Shown: positions 1-9,436, numbered from the stretch's first letter. The stretch: DNA of 64,000 bases from CAVVMA01 sp963788205 (GCA_963788205.1 CAWBGG010000002.1:744001-808000); one strand, 5' to 3'. Translations and numbers: made by a program. The notes: a model not told the origin generated them from the letters alone.

Positions 1-975
1 TGCCAGTACCGTCTGATAGGCAACCTGCACTCGTCGGTCGAGCGGCTCGTACGCGTTGACCTCCGTGAGAACGCCGATTCGTCCGGTAGCGGCGAAGTAC
101 CCATCCGAGTAGGCCATGCGCGGGTTGGGTTCGACAAGCCCCTTGTGGGGATCAGTGTCATCCGCGAGCTCGGGGTAGTAGTTCTCGCCTGCCACACTTT
201 GAGCTCTCAGCATCTGGACCAGATCTTCCGACAATTTGTCCCGGGTTTCGTTCAGTGAACGCGCTGCCCGCGAGCTAGACCACCTCGCGTGAGGCACGCT
301 CAGACCCACGTCAAGTGGAAGCACGGCACCGTCCATCTCAAGCCCGTATTTGGCTCCGTCGGTTGTGTGGAAATCGGCGACAAGTACGGGTTGGGTGCGC
401 GAGACAAGCTTCAACAGCGAACGGATTTCCGGAGACTCAGCCTTCATGAAGTCACGATTTAGGTTGAGCCCCGTCGCGTTTATCCGGAAACCGGCCTCAA
501 TGGGGCCGTTCTGGTTCGGGCGATGAAGAACCCCTATATCTGCCGAACCGTCCGGCGAAATGTATGGAATGATCCATGCGTGCGCAGCGGCGACGCGCTT
601 ACCCGCAGCTACGTCCCGGACGAATTGAACAAGTGCGATGCTACCCTCGACCTCGCCGGCGTGAATTCCGCCCATTAGCAAGATTGATGGTTCGCTGCTC
701 GGTCCGACTTCGAACGCGACGATGGGCCGGCCTTCGCTGGTTTGTCCCAGAATCTCACTGCGTGCGACCTTCGAACCTTGAATGCTTTCGCTCAACTGTT
801 CAGCTTGGCTCGCATCACCGACATTCGTACCCCCACTGCGTTCGTATTCGCTTCGAAACTGGACGGCCTGCGCAGCCGCTGCACTGATTGTGAGCACCGT
901 AGCCGCTGCCGCCGCTGCCATCAGAACCCGTTTGTCCGGAATTTGCGTTTTGAGTCCCCGATTTCGACAAGCCAT
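1..975 (-). CDS. Secreted M14-family zinc carboxypeptidase (partial, C-terminus off the left edge)
   Basis: The reading frame is open from an ATG at 975 down to base 1, giving 325 residues without a stop. Residues about 17-37 are Ala-rich and hydrophobic and look like a signal peptide ending near AAAAQA. The M14 zinc site is visible: H105 and E108 in GGIHAGEVEG, and H203 in DFHTTDG. N173-R174 (LNLNRDF) match the Asn-Arg pair that holds a substrate C-terminal carboxylate in this family, and E305 in VLTEVNAY sits where the catalytic Glu is expected. It should be a periplasmic or secreted metallopeptidase that trims peptides or amino-acid conjugates; the substrate cannot be read from the sequence. 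It appears less GC-rich than its neighbours, which may mean a separate origin. Confidence 0.85.
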   Translation of the reverse strand, partial: MACRNRGLKTQIPDKRVLMAAAAAATVLTISAAAAQAVQFRSEYERSGGTNVGDASQAEQLSESIQGSKVARSEILGQTSEGRPIVAFEVGPSSEPSILLMGGIHAGEVEGSIALVQFVRDVAAGKRVAAAHAWIIPYISPDGSADIGVLHRPNQNGPIEAGFRINATGLNLNRDFMKAESPEIRSLLKLVSRTQPVLVADFHTTDGAKYGLEMDGAVLPLDVGLSVPHARWSSSRAARSLNETRDKLSEDLVQMLRAQSVAGENYYPELADDTDPHKGLVEPNPRMAYSDGYFAATGRIGVLTEVNAYEPLDRRVQVAYQTVLA

Positions 976-1200
976 ACAGCCATATAGATCGAGTTGTCTG
1001 CGTCTGCAAGATTCCGGTTCCGCTCGGGTCCAGCGTCTCTGCCGCCGGCACCAAGAGGGGCCGGGATGCGTGTGAGATGCTGCCGACACTTCCCCTACCT
1101 CCTGTCGGCGTGATTGGAGCCGCTTCACTATTGTAGTTCGCTGAGTCTTCGGGTCCAAAATCGTAACCGCCCAGCCGCTCCACCCCGATCAATTTTGTCT

Positions 1201-1228
1201 CCGGCCCCCATTTTCCGTGAGGGGCCGG
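1201..1228. terminator. GC-rich hairpin upstream of the M14 gene
   Basis: CCGGCCCC (1201-1208) and GGGGCCGG (1221-1228) form a perfect 8-bp stem around a 12-base loop. No T-run follows on either strand, so it is not a textbook intrinsic terminator. The rest of 976-1336 holds no gene I can support. Confidence 0.4.
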
Positions 1229-1336
1229 GAGGAAAATTCCCTCTTTTGCAACGGGACGTAAACCTAGGCGGAACCAACGACCCCGCAGGCCAGTCTAGTG
1301 CGGACAACGCCGTAGCCGATAAACTGGATCAGATAT

Positions 1337-1423
1337 GGAGGGGTGGCCGAGTGGTTGAAGGCACCGGTCTTGAAAACCGGCAGCGATGAGAGTCGCTCGT
1401 GGGTTCGAATCCCACCCCCTCCG
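1337..1423 (+). tRNA. tRNA-Ser (anticodon UGA)
   Basis: Full cloverleaf of 87 nt. The acceptor stem GGAGGGG pairs with CCCCTCC (1416-1422), with G1423 as discriminator. The D-arm begins GCCGAG. The anticodon stem CCGGT/ACCGG encloses loop CTTGAAA with anticodon TGA. A long variable arm typical of class II serine tRNAs follows, then the T-arm GTGGG-TTCGAAT-CCCAC. The encoded 3' end continues CCG, so CCA is added after transcription. The next gene starts 14 nt downstream. Confidence 0.97.
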
Positions 1424-1436
1424 CCGATACGATACT

Positions 1437-2129
1437 ATGTCTGGGATGAGCGAGATCACCATACAGCGGGCCTTCGATCAGGCGGCGCGCGATTACGATC
1501 GCACGCGGCGCAAGCTGATCCCGTGCTTCGACGACTTCTATCGCGCCGCGGTCGAAGCGCTGCCGTACGAACGCGATCAGCCGATTCGGGTGCTCGATCT
1601 GGGCGCCGGGACCGGCTTGATGTCGTTTTACGTCGGCTCGTCGTTTCACAACGCGGCCGTGACGCTGGTGGATATCTCTGTCGAGATGATGGCGCAGGCG
1701 CGCGAGCGCCTGGCGATCGGCGGCAACCGCTTCCGCTTTTTCGAGGCCGATTTCGCCGAGCGTCCGATTGAGGAAGAGTACGAGGCGATCATCTCGGCGC
1801 TTTCGATCCACCATCTGGAGGATCCCAAAAAACGCGAGCTGTTCGGCAAAATCTTCAAGGCGCTGGCGCCCGGCGGCGTCTTCGTCAACGCCGATCAGAT
1901 GCGTGGCGAGAGCGACGCTATCGAGCGGCGCAACCATCAGCATTGGCTGGCGCGCGCACGCGAGCACGGGGTCGAGGAACCGGCGCTGCGCGGGGCACTG
2001 GAGCGGATGAAGCTGGATCGCGCGGCGACGCTCGACGCGCAGCTCGGATGGCTGAGCGAGATCGGGTTTCGCGAAGTCGCCTGCGAGTACAAAAACCTGA
2101 TCTTCGCGGTATACTGCGCCCGCAAGTGA
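1437..2129 (+). CDS. Class I SAM-dependent methyltransferase
   Basis: The 230-residue protein has SAM motif I at residues 52-60 (VLDLGAGTG), followed by a Rossmann-like pattern with an acidic second strand (VDIS) and an IHHLED segment typical of UbiE-like small-molecule methyltransferases. The frame is open further upstream, but that part lies inside the tRNA, so the ATG at 1437 or 1446 is the realistic start. It lies 158 bp ahead of the ATP-grasp/alpha-E/transglutaminase trio and could serve it, but the gap contains a hairpin, so co-transcription is uncertain. Substrate unknown. Confidence 0.85.
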   Translation: MSGMSEITIQRAFDQAARDYDRTRRKLIPCFDDFYRAAVEALPYERDQPIRVLDLGAGTGLMSFYVGSSFHNAAVTLVDISVEMMAQARERLAIGGNRFRFFEADFAERPIEEEYEAIISALSIHHLEDPKKRELFGKIFKALAPGGVFVNADQMRGESDAIERRNHQHWLARAREHGVEEPALRGALERMKLDRAATLDAQLGWLSEIGFREVACEYKNLIFAVYCARK

Positions 2130-2163
2130 GTTCTCGCGAAGACGGCTCGCGCTCGCCACGATC

Positions 2164-2180
2164 CGTCCCGTTTCGGGACG
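2164..2180. terminator. Perfect 7-bp hairpin after the methyltransferase
   Basis: CGTCCCG-TTT-CGGGACG is a compact perfect hairpin 35 bp after the methyltransferase stop. It lacks a T-run. It may attenuate transcription into the downstream trio, or be a repeat core. Confidence 0.35.
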
Positions 2181-2287
2181 CTGAGGCGAGCGCCGGCGTG
2201 CGGGCATCGCGATTGCTTGATAGAGGAAGGGACCATAGCGAGCTGGAGGGCCAATCGCAGGCGGTCCGGCGGGACGAGCGCGATCGG

Positions 2288-3778
2288 ATGAGCATTACTG
2301 CTACCCAAGTAAGCAAATCGCTGCCTGTTTGGGCGGCGTATAAGGCCCGCGAGGGCTTGTTCGACGAGATGCTCGACCTCGCCAGCCATCGCAGCGCCCG
2401 ATCGGCGCCGATCACCGAGGCGTTGCTCTCGATGCCGGCGGACGGGCTCGCCGAGCTATGCGCGCGCGCCGAAGCGATGTTCCGCCGGATGGGCGTGACT
2501 TTCAACGTCTACGGTTCCGAGGACGGCACCGAAAAAATCTTCCCGTTCGATCCGATCCCGCGAGTTATCGACGCGGAAACCTGGGCCATGCTGGAGGCCG
2601 GACTGATCCAGCGCGTGCGGGTGCTGAACGCGTTCCTGGCCGACGTCTACGGCGAGGGCTGCATCTTCAAGGACGGCGTGGTGCCGCGCGACTTAATTCT
2701 GGGCTGTCCCCAGTTCAGGCGCGCCGCGGCCGGAATCCGCCCGCCGTTGGGCAACTTCGTTACGGTCGGCGGAATCGACCTGGTGCGTTCTCCCGACGGC
2801 CGCTTCCACGTGCTCGAAGACAATATCCGCACGCCGTCGGGAGTCTCCTACGTGCTGGAGAACCGCGTCGTGATGACGCGGCTGATACCCGATCTGATTC
2901 GCGCCTGCCGCGTACGCAGCGTCGAGCGCTACCCGATCGATCTCCTCCAGTGCCTGTGCGAGATCGCGCCCGGCGGCAAATCGCAGCCGACGGTCGCGCT
3001 GCTCACGCCCGGTCCGTATAACTCCGCATTCTTCGAGCACGTGTTCCTCTCCCAGCAGATGGGCGTGGAGCTGGTCGAGGGCGGCGACCTGGTCTGCATG
3101 GACTTAAAGCTTTACATGAAGACCGTCCATGGGCTCAGCCAGGTCGATGTGCTCTATCGCCGGATCGACGACGATTTTCTCGATCCGATGGTCTTCCGCG
3201 CCGACTCGGCCCTCGGCGTGCCGGGACTGGCGGCGGTGCTGCGCGCCGGCAACGCCGCGATCGCCAACGCGATCGGCACCGGCGTCGCCGACGACAAGGC
3301 GGTCTACGCCTACACGCCCGCGATGATTCGCTACTACTTCGGCGAGGAGCCGATTATCCCGATTGTCGAGACCTATCTGCTGCGCGATCGCGACGCGCGC
3401 GAGATGGTGCTCAAGGATCTCGATCGCTACGTCGTGAAGCCGTCCGGGGCCTCGGGCGGTTACGGAGTGGTGATCGGACCGCATGCCGCGGAGCACGAGC
3501 TGGAAGAAGCGCGCCTGCAAATCATGCGCGACCCAACCGGGTTTATCGCGCAGCCGGTGGTCTCGCTGTCGGTGCATCCGACGGTCGTGAACGGATCGTC
3601 CAACGGCTCGCCGGGCCTGGCGCCGCGCCATATCGATCTGCGCCCGTTCGTGCTGCTGGGCGCGAAGCCGCGCGTGCTGCCGGGCGGGCTGACGCGAGTG
3701 GCGCTGCGCGAGGGCTCGCTGATCGTCAACTCGTCGCAGGGCGGCGGCAGCAAGGATACCTGGGTGCTCGAGGCGTAG
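2288..3778 (+). CDS. Circularly permuted ATP-grasp protein (predicted peptide/amide ligase)
   Basis: A 496-residue protein of the circularly permuted ATP-grasp family. Family hallmarks visible are the LEDNIRTPSGVSYVLENR block (about 176-193), RRIDDDFLDP (291-300), and the nucleotide-binding loop VVKPSGASGGYG (382-393). The frame is open to 1943 but overlaps the methyltransferase; the ATG at 2288 begins the conserved part and gives a normal family length. ATP-grasp enzymes join a carboxylate to an amine through an acyl-phosphate. This subfamily is predicted from gene context to make or attach a small peptide, with no firmly established product. The next gene starts directly at the stop codon, and a transglutaminase follows, so the three form one functional unit. 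Confidence 0.92.
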   Translation: MSITATQVSKSLPVWAAYKAREGLFDEMLDLASHRSARSAPITEALLSMPADGLAELCARAEAMFRRMGVTFNVYGSEDGTEKIFPFDPIPRVIDAETWAMLEAGLIQRVRVLNAFLADVYGEGCIFKDGVVPRDLILGCPQFRRAAAGIRPPLGNFVTVGGIDLVRSPDGRFHVLEDNIRTPSGVSYVLENRVVMTRLIPDLIRACRVRSVERYPIDLLQCLCEIAPGGKSQPTVALLTPGPYNSAFFEHVFLSQQMGVELVEGGDLVCMDLKLYMKTVHGLSQVDVLYRRIDDDFLDPMVFRADSALGVPGLAAVLRAGNAAIANAIGTGVADDKAVYAYTPAMIRYYFGEEPIIPIVETYLLRDRDAREMVLKDLDRYVVKPSGASGGYGVVIGPHAAEHELEEARLQIMRDPTGFIAQPVVSLSVHPTVVNGSSNGSPGLAPRHIDLRPFVLLGAKPRVLPGGLTRVALREGSLIVNSSQGGGSKDTWVLEA

Positions 3779-4720
3779 GTGCTCAAGCGAATCGCCGACC
3801 ATCTGTTCTGGACCGCGCGCAACCTCGAGCGCGCCGAATGGCGCGCGCGGCTGGCCGAAGTGAACTATCAGCTCCTGATTGAAACGCCGCCGCGCGATTT
3901 GCAGCCGTGGGAGCCGCTGCTGGCGATCTTCGGCGAGCGCGAGGAATTCGGCCAACTGTATAAGAGCGCCGATGAGAACTCGGTGCTGAACTTCTTCACG
4001 CTCGACCCCAACAATCCCAACTCGATTCGCAACTGTATCAATATCGCGCGCAGCAACGCCCGCGCGCTGCGTAACCATATCTCCAGCGAGTTGTGGCTGA
4101 GTCTCAATACGCTTTACCTATCGGCGCAGGAATGGACGCCGGAAGTCTTCAAGTCGCCGGGCGTGTTCGCGTTTTTCGCCGAGCTCAAGGACAGCTTCTA
4201 CCGGCTGGCGGGAATCCGGCGCGGCACGATGCCGCGCGATCTGGCCTACGATTTCATGGAGCTGGGCATCATGCTCGAGCGCGCCGAGGACGTCTCGCGT
4301 ATGCTCGACGTGAAGTACCATTTCCTGCTGCCGCGGCTGGAGGACGTGGGCGGCGCGATCGATCTGCTACAATGGGCGGCAGTGTTGCGCAGCGGCTCGG
4401 GATTGGAGGCTTATCGCAAGCGCTACGGCGGCGCGATTCGGATCGACAACGTGGTCGACATCCTGCTGTTCGATTCGAGCTTCCCGCGCTCGGCGCTCTA
4501 TTCGGTCGAGCGGCTGGGCTCCTTCCTTAATCTAATCGCGGAGGGGGCGCCGGATGTTTCGCCCGCCGCGGCGGCAGCCGGCAAGCTGCTGACCGAAATC
4601 CACACCAAAAAACCGGCCGAGGTTATCCACGAGGGGCTGCATGAGTTCCTGCTCCATATCCAGGATTCCTGCGCGGAAATCTCCGAGCTGGTGTTCGAGG
4701 AATATCTAAAAGCTGCCTGA
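3779..4720 (+). CDS. Alpha-E domain protein
   Basis: A 313-residue all-helical alpha-E (DUF403) protein. It opens with the family signature MLKRIADHLFWTARNLERAE and contains the conserved AEDVSRMLDVKYH stretch near residues 173-185. It uses GTG at 3779, immediately after the TAG of the ATP-grasp gene (no spacer), and its TGA overlaps the next ATG as TGATG. Such coupling implies equimolar synthesis with both neighbours. In other bacteria the domain is found next to or fused with the circularly permuted ATP-grasp. Its biochemical role is unproven; a scaffold or substrate-holding role is a guess. Confidence 0.92.
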   Translation: MLKRIADHLFWTARNLERAEWRARLAEVNYQLLIETPPRDLQPWEPLLAIFGEREEFGQLYKSADENSVLNFFTLDPNNPNSIRNCINIARSNARALRNHISSELWLSLNTLYLSAQEWTPEVFKSPGVFAFFAELKDSFYRLAGIRRGTMPRDLAYDFMELGIMLERAEDVSRMLDVKYHFLLPRLEDVGGAIDLLQWAAVLRSGSGLEAYRKRYGGAIRIDNVVDILLFDSSFPRSALYSVERLGSFLNLIAEGAPDVSPAAAAAGKLLTEIHTKKPAEVIHEGLHEFLLHIQDSCAEISELVFEEYLKAA

Positions 4721-5634
4721 TGCTGTTCCGAATTCGTCACACGACGCGCTTTCATTACGAGCAGCCCGCCTACGAGTCGCACAACGAGCTGCGGATGCGG
4801 CCGCTGGAGGGTCCGCGCCAGCGCTGTGTCAGCTTCGGGCTCGAAATCGATCCGCCGGGCGCGGTGATGGAGTATCAGGACTTCTTCGGCAATTCGGTCC
4901 ACTCAGTCTCGGTCTATCCGCCGCACGCCTCGCTGACGATCGCGGCCCAATCGATGGTTGAACGGTTGCCGGAGGGCGACGACGCGGCCGGCGCGATGAC
5001 CTTCCGCGAATTCCTGGCGCGCGATTCGTCGCGCAATCGCCTCGAGTACGATTTTCTCAATCCGAGCACCTACGTTCCGTTCAGCGACATGTTGAGGAAA
5101 TTCTTCTGGATGGCCCATCCGGCGAACGACGAAGACGTATTTGAGTACGTACAGCGGATGGTCGTCTTCGTGCGCGGCCAGTTCGAGTACGAGCCCGGCG
5201 TGACGGAGGTCCATTCCACCGCCGACGAAATCCTGACCCGCGGCGGCGGCGTATGCCAGGACTTCGCCCATCTCATGATCGGCGTGCTCAGGCTGGCCGG
5301 CGTCCCGGCCCGCTATGTCTCGGGATATCTGGCCCCGCGGCCCGATGCACCCGTGGCGGCGCACGCGGCCGCGCGCGCCAGCCACGCCTGGATCGAAGCG
5401 CAGGTGCCGCTGCTGGGATGGGTGGGATTCGATCCGACTCACGGATGCCGCACCGACTATCGCCATATCAGGGTCGCGGTCGGCCGCGATTACGCGGATG
5501 TCCCACCGATCAAAGGCGTGTTCCGCACCGCCGGCGGCAAGCAGGAGATGACGGTCGAGCTGGAGATCGAGCCGGACGGCAGCACGCCGGCCGGATCACC
5601 CGGCTATCCAGGCCAGTCACAATCGCAGCAGTGA
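4720..5634 (+). CDS. Transglutaminase-like cysteine protease/amidase
   Basis: A 304-residue protein with a beta-rich N-terminal transglutaminase domain (about 1-90, FRIRHTTRFHYEQPA) and a transglutaminase core. The catalytic triad is visible: C179 in GGGVCQDFAH, H222 in ASHAWIEA, and D238 in GFDPTHG. There is no signal peptide, so it is probably cytoplasmic like its partners. The ATG overlaps the alpha-E stop. In this conserved trio the protein is thought to process or crosslink the peptide made by the ATP-grasp enzyme, which is inference from gene context. It ends 64 bp before a large palindromic repeat that separates it from the convergent sedolisin gene. Confidence 0.92.
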   Translation: MLFRIRHTTRFHYEQPAYESHNELRMRPLEGPRQRCVSFGLEIDPPGAVMEYQDFFGNSVHSVSVYPPHASLTIAAQSMVERLPEGDDAAGAMTFREFLARDSSRNRLEYDFLNPSTYVPFSDMLRKFFWMAHPANDEDVFEYVQRMVVFVRGQFEYEPGVTEVHSTADEILTRGGGVCQDFAHLMIGVLRLAGVPARYVSGYLAPRPDAPVAAHAAARASHAWIEAQVPLLGWVGFDPTHGCRTDYRHIRVAVGRDYADVPPIKGVFRTAGGKQEMTVELEIEPDGSTPAGSPGYPGQSQSQQ

Positions 5635-5697
5635 GCGGAGCAGCTTCCTAGGTGTCCTAAGTTGGAAGTTCGCTCACAAAACTCGCATGGCTCTTAA

Positions 5698-5798
5698 GCC
5701 CTCTCCCGCAAGCCGGGAGAGGGTTGGGTGAGGGTCAGACAGAAAAATCTCTCTGTAGGACCCTCACCCATACCCTCTCCCATTTCGTGGGAGAGGGC
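5698..5798. repeat. Double REP-like palindrome between convergent genes
   Basis: Two short hairpins (CCCTCTCCCG/CGGGAGAGGG near 5699-5723, and a second at 5773-5798) are inverted relative to each other and connected by nested arms GGGTGAGGGTC (5726-5736) and GACCCTCACCC (5759-5769). The element fills the gap between two convergent stops (5634 and 5846) and could end transcription from both sides. Related CTCTCCC/GGGTGAGGGT elements occur near 25660, 49201 and 58171. Confidence 0.85.
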
Positions 5799-5845
5799 TC
5801 AGGCATCTTCAACGCAGGCCGTACTCAGGCCACCAGGGGTTCCCG

Positions 5846-8800
5846 TCAATTCGGGACCAGCGCCCATGAGGTTGCCCACTCGTAGCCGCTGCACGCGGGT
5901 TTCGTGAAGGTCTGGTTGACACCCGCGAACTGCTCGGTGGTGAAGAAGCTCCTATCGTTTGGATACGACGACGGATCGATCGTCGTCGCGCTGTAGGAGC
6001 CGGTGGGTAGCGAGGTCGGTACGCCCTTGGGGCAGCTTTGGTATGGACCCAGCCCCTGGCCGCCGTCGTAGAAAACCGCAGCGCCCTGCTGCGAAGCGTT
6101 GTTGGGCGTCAACACGTAGCCCGAGCTCATGAAGCCGCTGGTCGAACCAGCCGGGATAGCAGTGAAGCCCACCATCACGTCGCAGGTCGGGCCCGTGCCG
6201 CCATACTTGGGACAGTCGGCATTCGCCGCGATACTGGGGTTGACGGCATTCTGAGGGATCAGATCGCCGCCGCCAATCTGGTTAAAGGCGTAGACTTGCC
6301 CGAGGGTTAGACTGTCGAACAGACCAATCTCCCACCATTGCGCCGCCAAAGCACCGGACGAACCGGGTATCCCGACGGTTTGGGCAGCCCACAACGCGTC
6401 ACCTCTGACCATGCAGGAGGTGAAGCGCGCGTCGCCGGGACTGAAGGTGACGTTGGTGGAGCTGCCGTTCTGGGCGAAGGATTGCGGCGGTGCGGCCCAG
6501 GCCGAAGGAGCCTTGATAGTCGCAATATTGGCATTGAGCGTCGAAGTCGCAGTCGAGCCCGAGTACGCCAGCTCGCTGATCTCGACTTGTGAGGTCGAGT
6601 TGCCGGGAACGCTTATCAGGGGCAGGAAACCCTGCTGGAAAGCGCTATCGAGAAAGAGGGCAGTAGAGTACGATTGTGCGGGGCAGGCGCCTTGCAGGGC
6701 CGTATCCCAGGCCGGTTGCGGAGTTTTGGTGATGTTTGGATCGTTGGCTATCGCTTGAAAGCCCAGCGCGGGTTGAGCGAAAGTCTGGCCGCACTCCAGC
6801 GCCAGATGCGACATGCTCAGCAACCCCGGATGCCAACCTTTCCCGTCGTGGTAGTAGTTGTTCAGGACCACGGCGATGTTATCAACGTCCCATCCGAGCT
6901 GCGGCGAATCGGCGCAGTCCTTGCCGGTGCAATCGGCCGGAAGAAAGGCCTGATACCACTGCGAAGGCGCAACGGTGGGATCGTTCCCCGGGGAGGAAGC
7001 GATCAGTATCCCCGGCGTGCCGGGAGCGGGCGATTTGCCGTTCTGGTCGGGCGTCGCCGCCGAACCGGCCGTGCCCAATTCGACGATTAGCCAGCGCCCG
7101 CCCGGCGCGCATCCCCGGACCGTGGGACCGTCAGGATCGTAGTAGACGCGGCCCTGGTTCGCGACCGCCGAACCATTCTGGGCGCTGGCGGAGCGCGGGA
7201 TACCGACCGTCTTGATCGGCGCGAAGAAGGTGGTGTCATCAATCGGGCTACCGACAACGTTTCCGGAGCGATCGTAGATTACGATCTGGTTATTGGTCTT
7301 GAGCACGAAGTTGGCGAGACCCAGTGCGCCGTTCGCGCCCGACGGGTTGACCTCGTCGGCGGTAAAGCCGTCGCTTGATCCGTACGCGATTCCGGTTCCC
7401 GAGATCGGCGAGGGAACGGCCGTAGGCGTCGGGCTGGGAGCGGGAGTCGGCGAGGGGCTCTGGGTTTGCACGGGCCCGGTCGGAGTAGGCGCACCGGTCG
7501 GCGCCCCAGTGGGAGCGGGCGTGGCCGCCGGGCTCGGGGTCGAGCTTCGGCTCGGCAGCGGCGTAGGCGCCAGCGCGAGGAACGCCTTGGCGAAATTTGC
7601 GACATCCGGCGAGCCCCATCCGGTGGTCTGGTCATACAACGGGCCGGCCTTGTAGCCGTAGATGCCGAAGAAAGAGTTATTGCCGACGGTCACATCGCGC
7701 AGGCCGACATGGGCTTGATCTTCCCGCGGCCCCAGCTTGTACAGCCGCGGATTGATATTGCCCAATCGCGCGCCCTCGATTTGATCGAGCACCGTGATGA
7801 ACCCGGCCCAAATCGGCGCGCCGTAGCTGGTGCCATACCCGCAGCAGAGAATTTCGCCGTCAATGCGCCCTTCCCAGTATCCCGGCTTCGAGGCGGAAGC
7901 CAGCGCCGCCACGTCCGGAACGTCGCGCGCGCCGTCGGCCGGCGTCAGACCCTCCTGAAAGCTGGGCTTGGCGTACGCCTTGCTCGCGCCCCCTCCGCTC
8001 GCGCCAAGGCCGCCAACGCCGTCGTTCCAGACCTGTTCGGCCACGAAGCCAACATCGTTGCCCGCGCTGTTGAAGGTGGGACTGGCCTGCGTGCCGCCCA
8101 CCCCGGTCACGTTGGGACTGGCCGCGATTTCGTTAACGCCGCGAAAGTAGTCGGGCGCGCACAGATGCGTACTGTCATTGCCTGGCGCCGCGGCGCCATA
8201 GTCCCCCGAAGAGACGAAAACCGATATTCCCTGGCTGGCCGCCTGGGCGGCTTGCGTCCCCGCAACTCCGGGAAAGAAGCTCTCCGGTGTGCCGCATGAA
8301 GCGAGACTTACGTCCATCACTCCGCACGAATTGTCGTTGATGGCGGCCTGGCCCGCGTCTACGGTTGCGTCCAGAAGTCCGACCGTGGTCGGATCTCCGA
8401 TGTAGGCCTTGAGCGGAACGCCCGGCGCGGTCGCGTGCGCCCATTGAAGGTCCAGGATCACTTCTTCTTCAAGCAGGCTCCCACTACCAGCACCCGAACT
8501 GGTGGTGTTGGGGAAGACTTTCGTGACGACCGGATCGGGAAGGGAAAATTTCTGGTCGAAGGCCGTCATCGCCTTTTCGGCGTAGTCCGAAAGTTCGAGA
8601 AACGAGATGCAATCGCTGCCGCTGCCGTCGATCCCCTCCTTGAGCAGCGGGGTCTCGTCGTAAAAGGTTTGCAGATCGGCCGGACCGAACGCGTTTCGGT
8701 CGGCATAGTTGAAGTCGGGTTGCGTGCGATCGGCAGCGGCAAGATCGCCCGCCGGAAGATCGCCGCTGATGAACTCGGCCAGTTGCATCGGCGGCAGCAG

Positions 8801-9436
8801 CATCAACTCGCGCGCACCGGGCCGCTCTGGAGCCGGACTCCCGAGCGAGGCGGGAAACACGGCGCGGAGATTGTCCAGACCGTCGATGAACGCGATTGCG
8901 CCGTCGAATCGCGCCGGTATCGAAGGCTCGTCCGCGATGCCGAACCATCGCCCGTCGTCGGAACTGAAGATCGGCGTGCCGAACATCTGCTCGACGTGCG
9001 CAACCGTATCGGCGAAGCGAATCTGGCGCGACTTGATATCGGCCGACTTGATGCTGACATTCTGCGCTTGCAGCCAGCCCATCGCGGCGCTGAAGTCGGT
9101 CTCGCTCGGGCCGAAGCGCGCGGCGAATTCATCGGGCGTGAGCCATCGATGGTATTGCGGGGAATTCGGGTCCTGCTGATCGGCCAGCAATTTGTCGAGC
9201 GTGGGGCGATCGCGCAAGGCGAAGTAGATCCTCAGAGCGAGCACCTTGTCGGCCGCGGCCCGGTGATTGAGATTCAGCTTGGAGATAGAGCGGGAGACAT
9301 TTCCGCGCATCCGGACGGAGGCTGCCTCGGCGACGCCGCCGCACAGCAACGCCGCGAGCATCGCAACGCCGATCGCGATGCGCGATGCTTTTGCCAATGC
9401 CCCTGAGAGGCCCTCCGCCCTTGGTCCGTGTTTCAC
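5846..9436 (-). CDS. Sedolisin (S53) serine-carboxyl protease with large C-terminal extension
   Basis: A 1196-residue secreted protease. Residues 1-38 are a signal peptide (hydrophobic core AIGVAMLAALLCGGV). About 45-195 is the pro-kumamolisin activation domain, and about 235-620 the S53 catalytic domain with E325 and D329 (EEEVILD), D412 (SSGDYGA) and nucleophile S537 (GYGTSYGAP). Residues about 624-680 are a Pro/Thr/Ser linker. The last 500 residues or so are a region I do not recognise, rich in Gly, Asn and aromatics. Sedolisins are usually acid-active endopeptidases that self-process after export. Kumamolisin-type enzymes are about half this length, so the C-terminal half is an addition, perhaps for binding or anchoring. 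The gene stands alone. Confidence 0.92.
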   Translation of the reverse strand: MKHGPRAEGLSGALAKASRIAIGVAMLAALLCGGVAEAASVRMRGNVSRSISKLNLNHRAAADKVLALRIYFALRDRPTLDKLLADQQDPNSPQYHRWLTPDEFAARFGPSETDFSAAMGWLQAQNVSIKSADIKSRQIRFADTVAHVEQMFGTPIFSSDDGRWFGIADEPSIPARFDGAIAFIDGLDNLRAVFPASLGSPAPERPGARELMLLPPMQLAEFISGDLPAGDLAAADRTQPDFNYADRNAFGPADLQTFYDETPLLKEGIDGSGSDCISFLELSDYAEKAMTAFDQKFSLPDPVVTKVFPNTTSSGAGSGSLLEEEVILDLQWAHATAPGVPLKAYIGDPTTVGLLDATVDAGQAAINDNSCGVMDVSLASCGTPESFFPGVAGTQAAQAASQGISVFVSSGDYGAAAPGNDSTHLCAPDYFRGVNEIAASPNVTGVGGTQASPTFNSAGNDVGFVAEQVWNDGVGGLGASGGGASKAYAKPSFQEGLTPADGARDVPDVAALASASKPGYWEGRIDGEILCCGYGTSYGAPIWAGFITVLDQIEGARLGNINPRLYKLGPREDQAHVGLRDVTVGNNSFFGIYGYKAGPLYDQTTGWGSPDVANFAKAFLALAPTPLPSRSSTPSPAATPAPTGAPTGAPTPTGPVQTQSPSPTPAPSPTPTAVPSPISGTGIAYGSSDGFTADEVNPSGANGALGLANFVLKTNNQIVIYDRSGNVVGSPIDDTTFFAPIKTVGIPRSASAQNGSAVANQGRVYYDPDGPTVRGCAPGGRWLIVELGTAGSAATPDQNGKSPAPGTPGILIASSPGNDPTVAPSQWYQAFLPADCTGKDCADSPQLGWDVDNIAVVLNNYYHDGKGWHPGLLSMSHLALECGQTFAQPALGFQAIANDPNITKTPQPAWDTALQGACPAQSYSTALFLDSAFQQGFLPLISVPGNSTSQVEISELAYSGSTATSTLNANIATIKAPSAWAAPPQSFAQNGSSTNVTFSPGDARFTSCMVRGDALWAAQTVGIPGSSGALAAQWWEIGLFDSLTLGQVYAFNQIGGGDLIPQNAVNPSIAANADCPKYGGTGPTCDVMVGFTAIPAGSTSGFMSSGYVLTPNNASQQGAAVFYDGGQGLGPYQSCPKGVPTSLPTGSYSATTIDPSSYPNDRSFFTTEQFAGVNQTFTKPACSGYEWATSWALVPN

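Noticed and set aside
815..1192. Minus-strand frame of 125 residues
   Set aside because: It overlaps the N-terminus of the M14 carboxypeptidase in another frame. Its product is low-complexity Ser/Gly sequence with no motif.
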